DNA of 64,000 nt. Origin: Caprella mutica (lineage: Eukaryota; Arthropoda; Malacostraca; Amphipoda; Caprellidae). The stretch covers positions 1 to 64,000 of the forward strand of contig CANNZV010000119.1 in assembly GCA_947561585.1 (NCBI GenBank). Reading direction: 5' to 3'. The notes beneath the pieces were generated by a model. That model did no database searches and was not told the origin of the DNA. It was given only the letters and a program-made list of their open reading frames with translations. Positions 34,715 through 46,666 of the stretch are shown here, in pieces (within the stretch, counting starts at the first letter, position 1; every line of letters starts with the position of its first letter). The translations under genes and the position numbers were made by a program.

Positions 34715-35956
34715 GGTATACGTTTGTAATGTGTGACGTCACTGTCGTCAAGGCATGCCTCTCTTTGATTGGTTGATATTTGGCCAATAGCGTTAAACAT
34801 CTTCCTATTCATTGGTCTGTACTCTGTGGTATAATTATATAATAGTAGTATAGTACGAGATATTAGTAAGTCTGATTTAATTTTTCGACCAAGATTATTG
34901 GTTGATATTTACGAAACGACGATTTATATTATTTTTAACGACGGTTTAAAATTAACCCAAAAAATTAACGACTTTCTGTACTACTTTCCAGACTGGTATT
35001 TTACCATTTATTACTCATTTCTGCTTGTGTATTCGCTACCAAACATCTGCAACCTAGTCATGAACTTTGCAAGAGTAAAAGCTGAATTTCGTTTTCTTTG
35101 CATAATCTTTCTAAGAAAATATTTTGAGGGGGAACTAAGTAATTTTAATACTGGATTCCATATTATAGTTTTAATGAGAAGCATTTCGGTTTTATTTTGT
35201 GTATCCATTACTAGTATGTGTTGATATTCTATTAATCAGGATTTTTAATCTTATGCAACATATACAAATTTATTCCATGTTTAATCGGGTAGTAGGTGAA
35301 TTCATAACTGCTATCTGTCGCATTGAAGTTATGATGACCCATGATTTACTTAATATACATAACAATAAAACAAAATATTTTAAACCTATAACACGGAATC
35401 ACGGACTACCTAGGTAAGTCATCATGTCATGTCAATTTTCTGTCTATGTTGCAGGTAGCAAAAATAGTATACGAACAGAAATGAGTATAAAATGGTAAAA
35501 TACGACATCATTGGAACATAAATAGACCTAATGTATACCTAAATGACTTAACAAGCACTATTTCTCGATAAAACATTTCTGTTCCGGTAATTCATGGTCC
35601 GTTCCGTTAATTCATGGTCCGTTCCGGTAATTCATGTTCCGTTCCGGTGATTGTATGAACCGCCTATGTTCCTATGTTAATTTTGGCTTGAAATCTTCAA
35701 AAAATTAGCAAAATTGGCTTGGCTCAGATTTTTTGTGAAATTTTGGCTCAAAAATTGGCTTGCAATTTTCCAGCCTCTGAAACATGGAGTAGGAGTAGGA
35801 GCCGTAAAGATATTACAAAATGAAAATTAAAAATGAGTTTTACAGAAGTAAATATAAAGCAAAATACAATATTGATAATAAATTCAAAGTAAACACAGAA
35901 CAGCATTTATCTAACACATTATAATAGAAAATACCTGAGAACACATATAAAATATC

Positions 35957-36198
35957 CCAGACTGTATTTCATGGTAAATTCCACCAACTTCTCGGTGGAA
36001 TTTTTCTCCTTTGAAAATAATATTCTACCAAAGTCGGTGAATTTTTAGCTATTTATTCCTATGTTTCCATTAATTTTCGGTGGAAAATGGGTAAAATGTT
36101 AGTGGATGATGGATCAGCCAATTTAATGCAAGTTTATGGTGGATATTTTTAACTTTTTCAAAAAGTCAGTGGAATTTTGTGCACCAAATACAGACTGG
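35957..36198. mobile_element. hAT-like MITE, type C
   Basis: 242 bp with ends CCAGACTGTATTTCATGG and CACCAAATACAGACTGG. A perfect 8-bp duplication AAAATATC lies at 35949-35956 and 36199-36206. It carries the same end hairpin (ATTCCACCAA/CTCGGTGGAAT) as the other type C copies. Confidence 0.92.
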
Positions 36199-36245
36199 AA
36201 AATATCAAACACCTAAGACTCTAAGTAAGGTATTACAAGTCACTG

Positions 36246-36365
36246 TCAGTCTGTATTTCGTGGTTTTTCCCCTTTTGGATCAGCCAAATTACTGGAAATT
36301 CATGGTGGATTTTTTCAGCTTTTTTGAAAAAGTCAGTGGGATTTTGTACACCAAATACAGACTGG
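36246..36365. mobile_element. Internally deleted type C MITE
   Basis: 120 bp with ends CAGTCTGTATTTCGTGG and CACCAAATACAGACTGG. The middle third of the family is missing. Flanking 8-mers agree at only six positions. Confidence 0.75.
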
Positions 36366-36970
36366 AGTGAGTGGAGTCACTGTAACTTAAACTAACCAGA
36401 ACCATCAAGAGATTAGAGAGATAGTAATGGATAGAATCATAGAATAGACTCAATAGAATATACAAAGAATAATAATCAGGTTTTATAGAATTAGCACAGA
36501 CAGATAAATGAAGGATTACTTTTAAAAAATTAACGAAACAATCTACGAATGTTAACGGAATTGTCAGAACATAGTATGTTGAATAAGAAATACCATTAAC
36601 GAAATTATCGAAATATCAATAAACTAAAATGAAATTCTAATGCACCCTATCTAATTATGAAAGCACAATAATAGTTTAATACGGGCTACACAATATTTTC
36701 CTCGATAAATGAAATGTACTACTCTCTTAGAAAAAAAATAGTACAAACTATCTAAGTAAATATAGATAATAATTAAGGAGATAATTTGGTACTACAAAAA
36801 ATAGCAATCTACAATGATAATATTACCTATATCAATAACTTTGATATAAAGCAATGGTAGAATTACTAATAGATTCCAATCGTTAAATCATACGTCTTGC
36901 CAAACTGTTGATAGTTACGACTGCACCACAGGTAGCGAGTAGTTAAAGTAGATGTTAGCCAATCTGTATT

Positions 36971-37206
36971 CCAGACTGTATTTCATGGTAAATTCCACCG
37001 ACTTGTCTGTGGAATTTTTCTCCATTTAAAATAATATTCTGGCAAAGTCAGTGGATTTTTAGCTATTTAATCCTATGTTACCATTAATTTTCGATGGAAA
37101 AATGTGTAAAATGTTGGTGGATCAGCCAAATTACTAGAAATTTATGGTAGATTTTTTCAGCTTTTTCAAAAAGTCAGTGGAATTTTGTGCACCAAATACA
37201 GACTGG
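36971..37206. mobile_element. hAT-like MITE, type C
   Basis: 236 bp with ends CCAGACTGTATTTCATGG and CACCAAATACAGACTGG. Flanks TCTGTATT (36963-36970) and TCTGTATG (37207-37214) match at 7 of 8 positions. Confidence 0.9.
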
Positions 37207-37674
37207 TCTGTATGTTCCCTTGTTATTTGCTGTGCCCAAATCCCAATTTATGTAAAAAAAATCCTGGGTCTAAAGAGACCTTCTTTTCAGACTGAGTTGG
37301 CTGGAGGAGTAGGAGAAGCAAGGGAAATGATGAGAATTATGAAAGAGGAGGCAGTCGGCAGGCGAGTTTGGGCTGGAGGTGAACGCTGGAAAAAGCAAGT
37401 GTTTGCTGTTCAATGTAAGAAATGGAGTTGAGGAGATAGAGGGAATGGGAATTCAGGTGGTGAAGGAGATAAAGTATTTGGGGGTGATGGTGGAAGACAG
37501 ATGTGGAACTGAGGAATGGTGAGAAATTGAGAATGAACTGTTGAAAATTAAACTCTGTATTTAGTTGTTTAGTCCCATGTTTCAGAGGCTGGAAAATTGC
37601 AAGCCAATTTTTGAGCCAAAATTAACATAGGAAATTAGGAATTAATTCAAAATTTATTATTTTAAGCCAATTTT

Positions 37675-37912
37675 CCAGTCTGCAAAAGATGCATGAAGTT
37701 GTGAAGTTTATCCGACGACAATTGAGACCTTGAAATTAGTCTCCTGAATTATCCGGCAACAATTTTCTAATTAATCCCTATATTTACATGTAGTTAGTGG
37801 AAAGAATTTTTAGATTTTTGGCCATTTTGGAGAGATATTGGAAAATTTTTGGAGACAAATTGTCCCAAAAATTAAATATCTGGAGACTGATTCTGCATGC
37901 TTTGCAGACTGG
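37675..37912. mobile_element. CCAGTCTG-ended MITE, type D variant
   Basis: Ends CCAGTCTGCAAAAGATGC and GCATGCTTTGCAGACTGG. The left half is nearly the same as 20287-20400. It splits an AATTGGCTT-type repeat. No matching 8-bp flank is visible. Confidence 0.75.
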
Positions 37913-37987
37913 TGGCTATATCAATTAGACATATCTGAGTTTTGACCTTTTGAAATTTAAGCCAATTAATTGGTTTCAACTGACATA

Positions 37988-38231
37988 CCAGTCTGTATTT
38001 GGTGCACAAAATCCCATTGACTTTATCAAAAAGCTGAAAAATCCACCAACAATTTCCAGTAATTTAACAGATCCGTCAACATTTCTCCAATTTATCCACC
38101 TGAAATTAATGGTAAGTTGGTAACATAGGAATAAATAGCTAAAAATCCACCGACTTTGCTAGAATATTATTTGCGAAGGGGGAAAAATTCCACCGACATG
38201 TCGGTGGAATTTACCATGAAATACAGACTGG
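37988..38231. mobile_element. hAT-like MITE, type C, inverted
   Basis: 244 bp with ends CCAGTCTGTATTTGGTGC and CATGAAATACAGACTGG. Flanks CTGACATA (37980-37987) and CTGACATC (38232-38239). 38260-38990 to its right holds further truncated and overlapping C and D2 pieces. Confidence 0.88.
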
Positions 38232-39417
38232 CTGACATCCTCTGTAACATGGGTCCAGTCTGCATTTCATGGTGAATTCCAACTTGTTGCTGAAATTTTT
38301 TCCCCTGTCTGCAGAAACTGGTAAAGTGTTCTCCACTCTGGAAAATACTTTAAATGCTGCGGATTATACAGTTCTCATTAATTTATTACTGTATTTTAAG
38401 GTTTGCCAAACTCCAACATAGTAATAATCCATCAGAAAAGACCACTTTTTCCCAGATTGCAGGAACTGGTAAACTGTTCTCCAAGAAATACTCTATTATG
38501 GCCTCTGTTCTCAGTAACATACATGTAAATATAGGACGAAATTAAGGATTGTTCACACAGAAAATGTTAAAAATGTCCCATGTTCTGAAGACTGAAAAGT
38601 AAAAGACAGTAATTTACTGTCTTTTTCCAGAGTGGAGTGTTCGTACCTAGAGAGAGATCGTAGCAAAATTAATGTAAATATGGAGATTAATTCAGAAGTG
38701 TTCATAGCAAAATCAATGTAAATTATAAATATAGGAATTAATTCAAAATTGTTTGGAGAGAATATCCCAAATATCTCCCATATTCTGCAGACTGTTTTTT
38801 TTTCCATTGAAAATATTATTCTGGCAAAATCAGTGGATTTTTAGCTATTTATATTTTATTCCTATGTTACCATTAATTTTCGGTGGAAAAATGGGTTAAA
38901 TATTGGTGGATCAGCCAAATTACTGGAAATTTGTAATTTTATTGTGGATTTTTTCAGCTTTTTCAAAAAGTCAGACTGTCAGTCCATGTTTTAAAGTATG
39001 GAAAAAGTTACCAGTATATTGGTGACTTTTGAGTAGTTGAAACTTGAATAAGTTGAAAAACATGTAAATAAGTTAAAATAACAAGTGAACCACTCCCAAA
39101 ATTATTTCAAGAGATGCAAATGCATCAGGCATGAAGCATAATGATGTTTTCAACTTCCAAATGTAAAATCTTCACTATAAAGTCAAATTTCTCCTTTAAA
39201 GTATCTTAAATGTGGCAACCTGGATCCATTTTCTCTCTAAACTGGTGACTTTCCTGCCACACTTTGAAATATGGAAGTCAGTGGAATTTTGTGCACCAAA
39301 TAGAGACAGAGTTGTTAGATTCATTCTAATAAGATGCAGGTAGACTTTATCCTTCCACCCTCAGATATTATTTGATATTTAATTATTTATCTCTATTGCT
39401 TAATTTAACATCTAAGT

Positions 39418-42400
39418 ATGGTGGATCTTCTTGTTAAGAAACTCACAGCTGATGACTTTGAAGCAGAGAAATGTGAGTAGTTTCCTTATTTTTAATGTCT
39501 TTTGTACCTATATACAATGAAAGATAAAAATTACTTGAGATTATTATTACAGATTCATTAGATGTAGGGTAAATTACGAATTATTGGTCAGTTTCACATC
39601 TTCGGTCATATCAGAAAAATCTATATTATTGTTATTTTATTTTAATTGGTATCCATGATACCTGCAAGTATCATGGATACCAACTAAAATATAAATATAA
39701 CAATTATAATAATGGTTTTTCTTATATGACCGAAGATGTGAAACTGACCGATAATTCGTAATTTACCCTACTTATTATTTTTTTCTCAGATGTGCAAGGA
39801 GTCAGCTCTAGCAGTGTTGGTGGGTTGGAATTGCAGCAGCAGAGACACAAAATTCAGCAGTTGGATAAGGAAACTAACTCTCTATTGAAGAAAAATGTCT
39901 ATAATAATTATATGCAATTCATTGAAACTGCCAAGGAAATATCATGTGAGTTTATAGATAGCTATTCTTTAAATTTTCAAATATTTATTTATACACCTAC
40001 ATAAAGAACCTGTAATAGTAGGATCACTGAAATTGTTACATCTCCTTCAATAATTAATGGACTGATTTATTTTATTTTAAATTTATAGATTAGCTTCTCT
40101 CGACACAACCCACTTAATCCACACAAACAACAACACAAATGTACAGACTACCAGAGAAAACCTTACTGATATAATCATCAACACAAAATATCAGTAATAT
40201 GTAATATCAGACACTATATCCCTTCACTATGACCCACTAATCTGAATCCTAAACAAGGCCCCTCAAATCTATTTAATTACTTTCTACTGCCTCCAAAGTA
40301 CGGAGAGGTTTGGTTCTCCAAGAGCATTTCATCCCATAGCTATATCACTACTGCTCACCCTTCCCCAGAATTGGGGCTAAACTACAATAACAACCAACCT
40401 GCAATTATGACCAAATTTATCTACCATGATTGCAAATTTCACCATTGTGTTAGGTCTTGTTTTCGAAGAAGATAACATTTTTCATGTTAACCCTTTAGAG
40501 GACACTAACTGGTGAACTCATCATATTTGTCTTATTTAGTAACTATGGCATTTTTTAACACTATAGAGATATTTTTATTCATGAGAATTTCTTTTATATT
40601 TTTTTGAAACAAACCAATTGTTCTTTGGAAACTCATATTTGTATTTTTTATTGATTAATTGAAAGACAACTATGTCTGCTATTGCCTGTGGTGTATTAAT
40701 GCTAAACTTGTAAGAAGAAAAATAAACCAAAAATAATGATAATACTAGCCCACTTAATACTCAAGTAATACTAGCCCACTAAAGGGTTAAATGAAAAGGA
40801 TTGTAGCTAGCTAACCTAGCTAGTTATACAACCAAACAGTTACAGAAGGCTCTTCATTGATTACACATCTTCTTTTCTCTGCTCAGATTTGGAGAGTGAG
40901 ATGTACCAATTGTCACATTTGATAACAGAGCAGAAGAGTCTACTCTCAAACATGCTGGAGCTTTCCGTGTCAGGTTGGAATGAGCTTTCAGTTTTTATCA
41001 TTAGAATGTCCTAATAACACTAGCTATGTCACTATATAACATCTTGCAGGGGAAAGAGGCCCGGGTTGTGGTGGAGGTGTTGTTGACGGGTCCAATGAGG
41101 CCAAAGATCCTGTGATAGTCAAGGCAAATGAAGAGAAGAATAACAGAAAGAAACTAACAGCGCTGTTGGAGCAGGTGGAGGGATGCTCTCACATTCTGGA
41201 GGATAAGCAGCGGCTGTTAATTCATGAAGGAGGTTTGGTGGAACTCTCTCAGGATGACTATTCAGGACAGCAGAGAGTTCGTGCCTGTCTCTTAAATGAC
41301 TCCTTCATGCTGGCCTCTTGGATTGCAGATAGGTGAGAAAGATGTTTGTGCTTCATGGAGATGCCATATTGCTTACATCACTACACCTGTCATTAATGAT
41401 TTATCCTCTTAAATTCTTAATTAAGTAGTTGAATGTAGCTAGTAGTTACAATGAGTTAATGAAATACTTTTTTCACCTTAATATTTCATGAGTGTGGATC
41501 ATCATATTAATGTGATTTCTGTTATTCTACAAAAGTACCTAGCTATTCCCAATAATGCTTTTATTTTAATACAGTTCATATTAAAGTTTGAAGACTGTAT
41601 CACATGCAGATTAATAACTGACTTTTCTCTTCAGACGAGGTCCTGTGAGGTACAAATTCGAAACGCTTCATCTGCTAGACTCTTTAGTGGCAGTGAACAT
41701 CAAAGACAGAGGCCAAGCCACCAATGCCTTCAAACTGCTCATTTTCCCTGACGCCAGAGTATTTCAGGCCCCCTCGGCCCAAGCAAAGGTGCAGTGGCTT
41801 GAGTTCATCGAGAAGGCCAAGCATGCTAGGGTAGCACAGCAGCAGCAACAACAACAAGGTGGGGAAGAACGAGTCACAACGACTCTAATAGGGTGTTAAT
41901 AAATAGAGTCTGGAAATTTTGACTAGGTTAGATAGTGACAAAATGTATATTTTACTATAGCTAAAACGAGTAGCTATAGCTATATACTTTATTTTGCTAA
42001 AGAATCATTATATTTCAGTGACAATTTCTAATATCTGCCTATAAATTTAATAGAATGATGCGTCTTCTTTTGTTTACTTTATTATTCTAATTTTGTTTCT
42101 TTATTATTCTGTTACACAGATATTGACAGCTCAGCTACTACAAATGAAGAGAAAACTGACAGAAGCGTCGTGAAGCAACTAAGTAGCGAGAGTTACACCT
42201 CTGAAGATGACGTCTCAAACCCATTTGGTCACTGGGGAATGAGAGCAGAAAACAACCAATCCTCTCAGTCCCCACAACCCCCTAATTGGGTGCAGGAGCT
42301 TCCTGAGGATCTGGACCAGCTCATTGCCCAGCGAAAGTTTGAAGAGAGTCTCAAACTGATCTTCAAAGGGAGAGAGTACTTTGAGAATTCTGCCAAGACT

Positions 42401-45400
42401 TCCTTGACTGTAGAGCTCAAGAAATCCCTTGAAACCAGAGTGACTTCTCTTGAGAGTAACATTCAACTGGAGTTGAAACAAGCTGAAACCAGATCACACA
42501 ATGCAGGTGAGTCTTTTGAAAATATTTTGGTTGGGTAAATTAGCTACAAATTATGGCTCATTCGTAGGTATCCATGATATCTGCAGGTATCATGGATACC
42601 AATAAAAAATAACAATTATAATATCGTTTTTTCTCATATGACCGAAGATGTGAAACTGACGGATAATTTGTGATTTACCCTAGACCAGAATTACAATTTA
42701 GTCCTTGCCAATTCTCATAATTCTAGAAGATAATTCAGATATAGCTATATAAATATCAATGAATGGAAATCGCTTCATTCACTCTTGCTGTAGCTACAAC
42801 TGATTCGTTTACTTATCAGGTCCGAAAGTAGCTCAGAGAGCTGCCCACATTCTCATAGAGCTGAAGAGGCACCAGGTGGCGTGTGATTTGTTCCTGCAGT
42901 ACCGCACTAACATCCTCAGGAAAGCTCTGCAGAACATCAGACTCGAGGGACACACCTCTACTTATGTACGGCACCTTTGCTCTGTCTTCTTCAAGTAAGA
43001 AACTCTAGTTTGCTTTGATTCTATATAGATGTTAGTGGGCTGTGGGCCTTGGGGTCTAGTTGTACATAGAGGGGTAAAATTATAGAAATTCCCTCTTCAG
43101 TTCATACTAATTTCTTCCATTTTAGCCATTCTTGATGTTCGTACTGTGCAATTTTATCCATTATAATGCAATAGATGATCATTGGATAAATGCTATTTAC
43201 AGTTTGTGTTTTGAGGTTCAGTAGCTATAAGCCATAAGGATTCAAAACTATTTCTTATTTATACTTCATCTCTCGATTTCTGTTATGAAACATCCGCTCT
43301 TTTATCAATTTACACAAAAATCTGGAAGGGAATTATTTCTTCCTAGTTTTTGCCTCTAAGGACTGAGACTCGAACTGGTGCAAGCAACTCATGGCCGTAC
43401 ACACGTAGGGTTTTTTCAGTCTATCAACCAGACTTTGCTAAGCTCCTCCTACCTTTTCAACAAGAATATAAGAAAAAAACGATATAATTATTATTTGTTT
43501 TAGTTGGTATCCATGATACCTGCAGGTATCATGGATACCAACTCAAATATATAAATTTTATATAGTTTTTTCTTATATTCTCGTGGAAAAAGTAGGAGGA
43601 GCTTAGCAAAGTCTGGTGGAAAGACTGAAAAAAAACCCTGCGTGTGACTGTGTACGGCCCTTAACCTTTTCTCCTGAATGAAGTGTCGTTAGGCAGGTAC
43701 ACCATGTGCTACAGATAGAGATACTCTGCTACATGCATCTCTGATGTAGAAAATTATACTCATCCAATTCATTAAATTCGGCCCAAATAGTATTAAGATA
43801 AAATAGAAACCTTGTTAGCTAAACATTTACCTATCAATTTGCTTAAGTACTTAAGGTAGCTACAGGTGGTTTATGAGACTGAATCAGATAGTTTTAGATA
43901 ATTATACTGGATGAACTGGTTATTTGTGGTTTATTGTGTATTAGTAATATTTCCTGTAGCTAGTTACTGGAATGAAATTTATATATATAACTTTATAGTT
44001 AATTCAAAAAAATCCTATTGCATCATGGACATTATTTGTCATTGGAATTTTTTTTAAAGATAGCTAGCTAATAATAATCATCCATTTAGATCAGTGGTTC
44101 TTAAAGTATTTTTCTCACGCACCCCTTGCTTTTACCCCCTGAGCATAGTTTTGCATTGAAATAGATTGAAAAGCTACAATGAGAATATATTTGGTTACTA
44201 TGATTTGAGAATTAAATGTGCAAATTGAAAAAGTAAGGATTACATAATTTAAAATTACTTATATAGGTGAGGAAAATTAAAATCCATTAGAAATTAAAGA
44301 AAACCAAATAATTTGTGATAATAATGCATTGTAGTTATATGAATATTTAGAAAATGAATAGTAACTTTTGTAAACTAATAAAATAAAAATAATCAATTAC
44401 GGGGTAGCGACACTTACATATAATACCGACACAGAAATGAAATTTCGGTATAGAAAGGTACAGGTTTTGTTTACACATTGTTAATGCAATGGAAACACCC
44501 TTTTTCTTTCTATTCAGTGTTAGAATATAGGGAAATATACTTCATGTATATTCTGCACGATATTAATAGCAAGAACAGAACTTATAAACAACAGCAATCT
44601 CATGCACCCCCTGTAAACAATCCATGCCTCAAAGGGGTGCCGCACACCCCAGTTTAAGAACCACTGATTTAGATGATTGTTATTCAATAAATCACTTGCT
44701 AACAAATTGATCTTGTGATCGGATGGGTGTTAATTTATCCTCTTAATTTTTATAGCTAGCTACTTCATTATTCTAATTAATAGAAAAATTGTTGTTGTTA
44801 TCAGACACCTGAGTGACGCTGTAAAGGAGTTCACTAAAGTTTTCTCAAGTGTGAGCGCTACTTGTGTTCCTGCTCTCGTTGTTTGGGCGAACTCTTCCCT
44901 CAGCGCCTTCGCTTCTCGTTTCAGTCAGCACGTATTCAGCAGTCAGTCACCTCTGACTACTGTGTCTGAGTGCGTCAGTATAGCCAGTCACTACTGCAAT
45001 GAGGTATGTAGTCAGTACTCTAAAACTTAAATACTTCTTTGCTTTTCTTTTTCTTATTAGATCTTTTTATTTAGCTGTTATGATATGAAAGTGTATATTT
45101 ATATAATGGCCCATTTTTATGCCCTGACCAGATCTCTGCCTCTGGAATAGACCTGCGCTGTGTCCTCATCTCCTCCATATCTCGTGACTTGGAGAGACGC
45201 ATCTTATCGTCACGAGACAAAATGACTGATGCAATAAAGTTGAGAACTCAGGACGAGAATTGGGAGCCAACGAAATTCAAAGACTCTAAGCAGATGCTAG
45301 CGTTCATAGAAGAGATGAATGATATGGGAGTGGGGGGATTGAAGGATTATTGCACTGGTGAGAATTCCCTTAGAGCTGGTGACACGAGGTTAGTTTACTC

Positions 45401-46666
45401 GCTACAAGCAGGCAAGTTTACGAGCTACTAGTAAACTTGCCCTGTGATTAAAGACCTCAAAAAAATAAAAAAATAAACTATTTACAAGCTGGCTAGTGAA
45501 CTAGCAGCTTGTAAAAACGCTTCGAGAAAAGTTACAGTTGGCTTACTAGCATGTAAACTTGCCCAGTTTTATCATAGTTTCTAGTAGCTAAGCTAGTAGC
45601 GAGTAACTTTTTATAAGAATAGGATCAGATTGTTTTTGCTACCTAGTTGGCTTCTGGACGAGTATGTTTTGTGCCGGTTTAATTTGTCTTTTCTTTGTTT
45701 CAGATGAGAGTGAAATAGCTCTCACTGGCAGCATGATAGAACTGGTGCGTGCATATGTTTGTTACTGTGAAGACATTTTGAGGATAGTTGGTGTATGGCA
45801 AGATGCTGCACACATGCTGAGTGAATGTGTGAGTGCAGTGTTACTCTGCCAACTCACTCACACTCATTCTGCTCTCACTCACCACATGCTGCAGGATAAG
45901 GTGAGTCCAACATAATTGATTCTCACTTATCTCCTGATGATTTGATTTCCCTGAGTCCCTATCCTGAAACTGTCCGTGGTGAATGGAAGCTGCGTCTTTT
46001 GGGCCCATAACTGTTGTAATTTTTATTATAGTATTTTTCTAACGCTATGTCAAATTCCTTTGTAATTGACTGCATTTACAGAGTAGCTTTTCTGCATCTA
46101 TGAGCTTGTTCACTAACGGTGGTAGGTCACTTTATTCTTAGAGCCGCTTTCCATTCTCTACTACTTCCCTTCCCTTGTATTTCTTTTACTTTTGACGTCA
46201 GTGATATAGCTCAAGCCGTGCACACGCAGGTTTTTTATAAGTCTTTCCACCAGGCTTTTTACGAAGCTCCTCCTACTTTTTCCACAATATTTTTGAATCA
46301 TATAAGTAAAAATAAATTACTATTATTCATTTTAATTGGTATCTATGATACCTGCTGGTATTATGGAATTTATATAGTTTTTTTTTATTATAATTTTTTC
46401 TTATTCAAAATTCTCGTGGAAAAAGTAGGAGGAGCTTAGCAAAAAGTCTGGTGTAAAGACTAAAAAACCCTGCGTGTGTACGGCCCTTTGAACTATTTTG
46501 TTTTCCCCAACAGTCGCACACCATCAGACTGAATGGTCTCTTCATGCTGGATGTCCTCATTCCTCTCACACAGCAAAGGTTCACTGAAATGACCGCTGCT
46601 TCTCATCCAACCTTTGCTGAATTGCTAACATTTAGACGAGACTTCAGTAAAGACACCTATCTATAA
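39418..46666 (+). CDS. EXOC8: Exocyst complex component 8 (Exo84), complete
   Basis: Exons are 39418-39472, 39790-39945, 40887-40973, 41050-41332, 41635-41858, 42120-42506, 42820-42994, 44805-45003, 45132-45357, 45704-45900 and 46514-46666. The phases join to 713 residues (about 725 in vertebrates). Exo84 is part of the octameric exocyst that tethers secretory vesicles to the plasma membrane, and in animals it binds the GTPase Ral. Signatures are QQQRHKIQQLDKETNSLLKK, NVYNNYMQFIETAKEISYLE, SEMYQLSHLITEQKSLL, a PH-like domain through exons 4-5 (LEQVEGCSHILED, VRACLLNDSFMLASWI, VRYKFETLHLLDSL), WVQELPEDLDQLIAQRKFEE and the Exo84 helical C-terminus. A glutamine run ends exon 5. An AATAAA at 47017-47022 may end the mRNA. 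Confidence 0.95.
39565..39770. mobile_element. Palindromic MITE, family A (best-preserved copy)
   Basis: Both ends are intact: TAGGGTAAATTACGAATTAT on the left and the complement, ending TTACCCTA, on the right. Next comes GGTCAGTTTCACATCTTCGG, then AGAAAAA, then the core TTGGTATCCATGATACCTGC with its mirror. It ends 19 bp before EXOC8 exon 2. Confidence 0.93.
42534..42682. mobile_element. Palindromic MITE, family A, left arm deleted
   Basis: The right arm is complete (CGAAGATGTGAAACTGACGG then ATAATTTGTGATTTACCCTA) and the core is intact. The left arm is reduced to GGGTAAATTAG and some flanking bases. It starts 27 bp after EXOC8 exon 6. Confidence 0.85.
43392..43664. mobile_element. Palindromic MITE, family B
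   Basis: Arms GGCCGTACACACGTAGGG, AGTCTATCAACCAGACTTTG and GCTAAGCTCCTCCTACCTTT, with complements on the right ending GTGTACGGCCCTTAA. The core TTGGTATCCATGATACCTGC is shared with family A. It lies in EXOC8 intron 7. Confidence 0.9.
44092..44666. mobile_element. hAT-like element, CAGTGGTTCTTAAA ends
   Basis: 575 bp with ends CAGTGGTTCTTAAAGT and ACTTAAGAACCACTG-like (AGTTTAAGAACCACTG). A perfect 8-bp duplication ATTTAGAT lies at 44084-44091 and 44667-44674. Subterminal blocks CACGCACCCCTTG and GGGGTGCCGCACACC echo each other. This end type is classic for hAT non-autonomous elements. It lies in EXOC8 intron 7. Confidence 0.93.
46211..46490. mobile_element. Palindromic MITE, family B
   Basis: Arms AAGCCGTGCACACGCAGG, AAGTCTTTCCACCAGGCTTT and GAAGCTCCTCCTACTTTTTC, with complements ending CGTGTGTACGGCCCTTTG. 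The core is half decayed. It ends 23 bp before EXOC8 exon 11. Confidence 0.88.

Larger units (their letters stand above)
29737..34996. mobile_element. Long hAT-like element, CCAGTCTG ends
   Basis: Ends CCAGTCTGGAAAG and CTTTCCAGACTGG. Flanking 8-mers AATTTTAC (29729-29736) and TATTTTAC (34997-35004) differ at one base. TTAACGAC motifs recur just inside both ends, like subterminal transposase-binding repeats. It shares its ends with the short MITEs, so it may be a decayed parent or a large passenger. No transposase frame can be recognised, and it contains several younger insertions. Confidence 0.72.
29592..35662. mobile_element. Long-TIR foldback element, split by a 5.26-kb hAT insertion
   Basis: The left end GGGTCCATACAATTACCGGA and the reversed right end GGTTCATACAATCACCGGAA are mirror copies. 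The likeness continues inward for about 200 bp (GAGAAATAGT, TTGTTAAGTC, ATTAGGTCTATTTATGTTCC). A 9-bp direct repeat CCTATGTTC flanks it at 29583-29591 and 35663-35671. Without the inner element it is about 0.8 kb. Its target is an AATTGGCTT-type repeat whose halves lie at 29490-29590 and 35671-35790. Confidence 0.8.
20023..39417. other. 19-kb gene-free transposon nest between RABGGTB and EXOC8
   Basis: Divergent promoters must lie at its two ends. I found no host exons inside: open frames are short, AT-rich and have no recognisable motif. Well-bounded elements are listed separately. Unlisted pieces include repeat fragments with GTGAGCGTGCACGCTCAC (21380-21930, 22480-22700, 28900-29160), fragments of an element with AATTGGCTT/AAGCCAATT motifs (21950-22180, 29490-29590, 35671-35790, 37575-37987), decayed family A pieces (22720-22890, 28740-28880, 34150-34300, 33290-33345), a GC-rich scrap at 26385-26460, and a C/G homopolymer tract at 34320-34365. 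23220-27290 is otherwise AT-rich with nothing I can name. Confidence 0.7.

Noticed and set aside
34898..35224. 108-codon ORF across the hAT/foldback junction
   Set aside because: It spans the border of two transposons and has no known motif.
36246..36365. 8-bp duplication around this type C copy
   Set aside because: Adjacent 8-mers agree at only six of eight; a GTCACTGT match exists but is 10 bp off on the right side.
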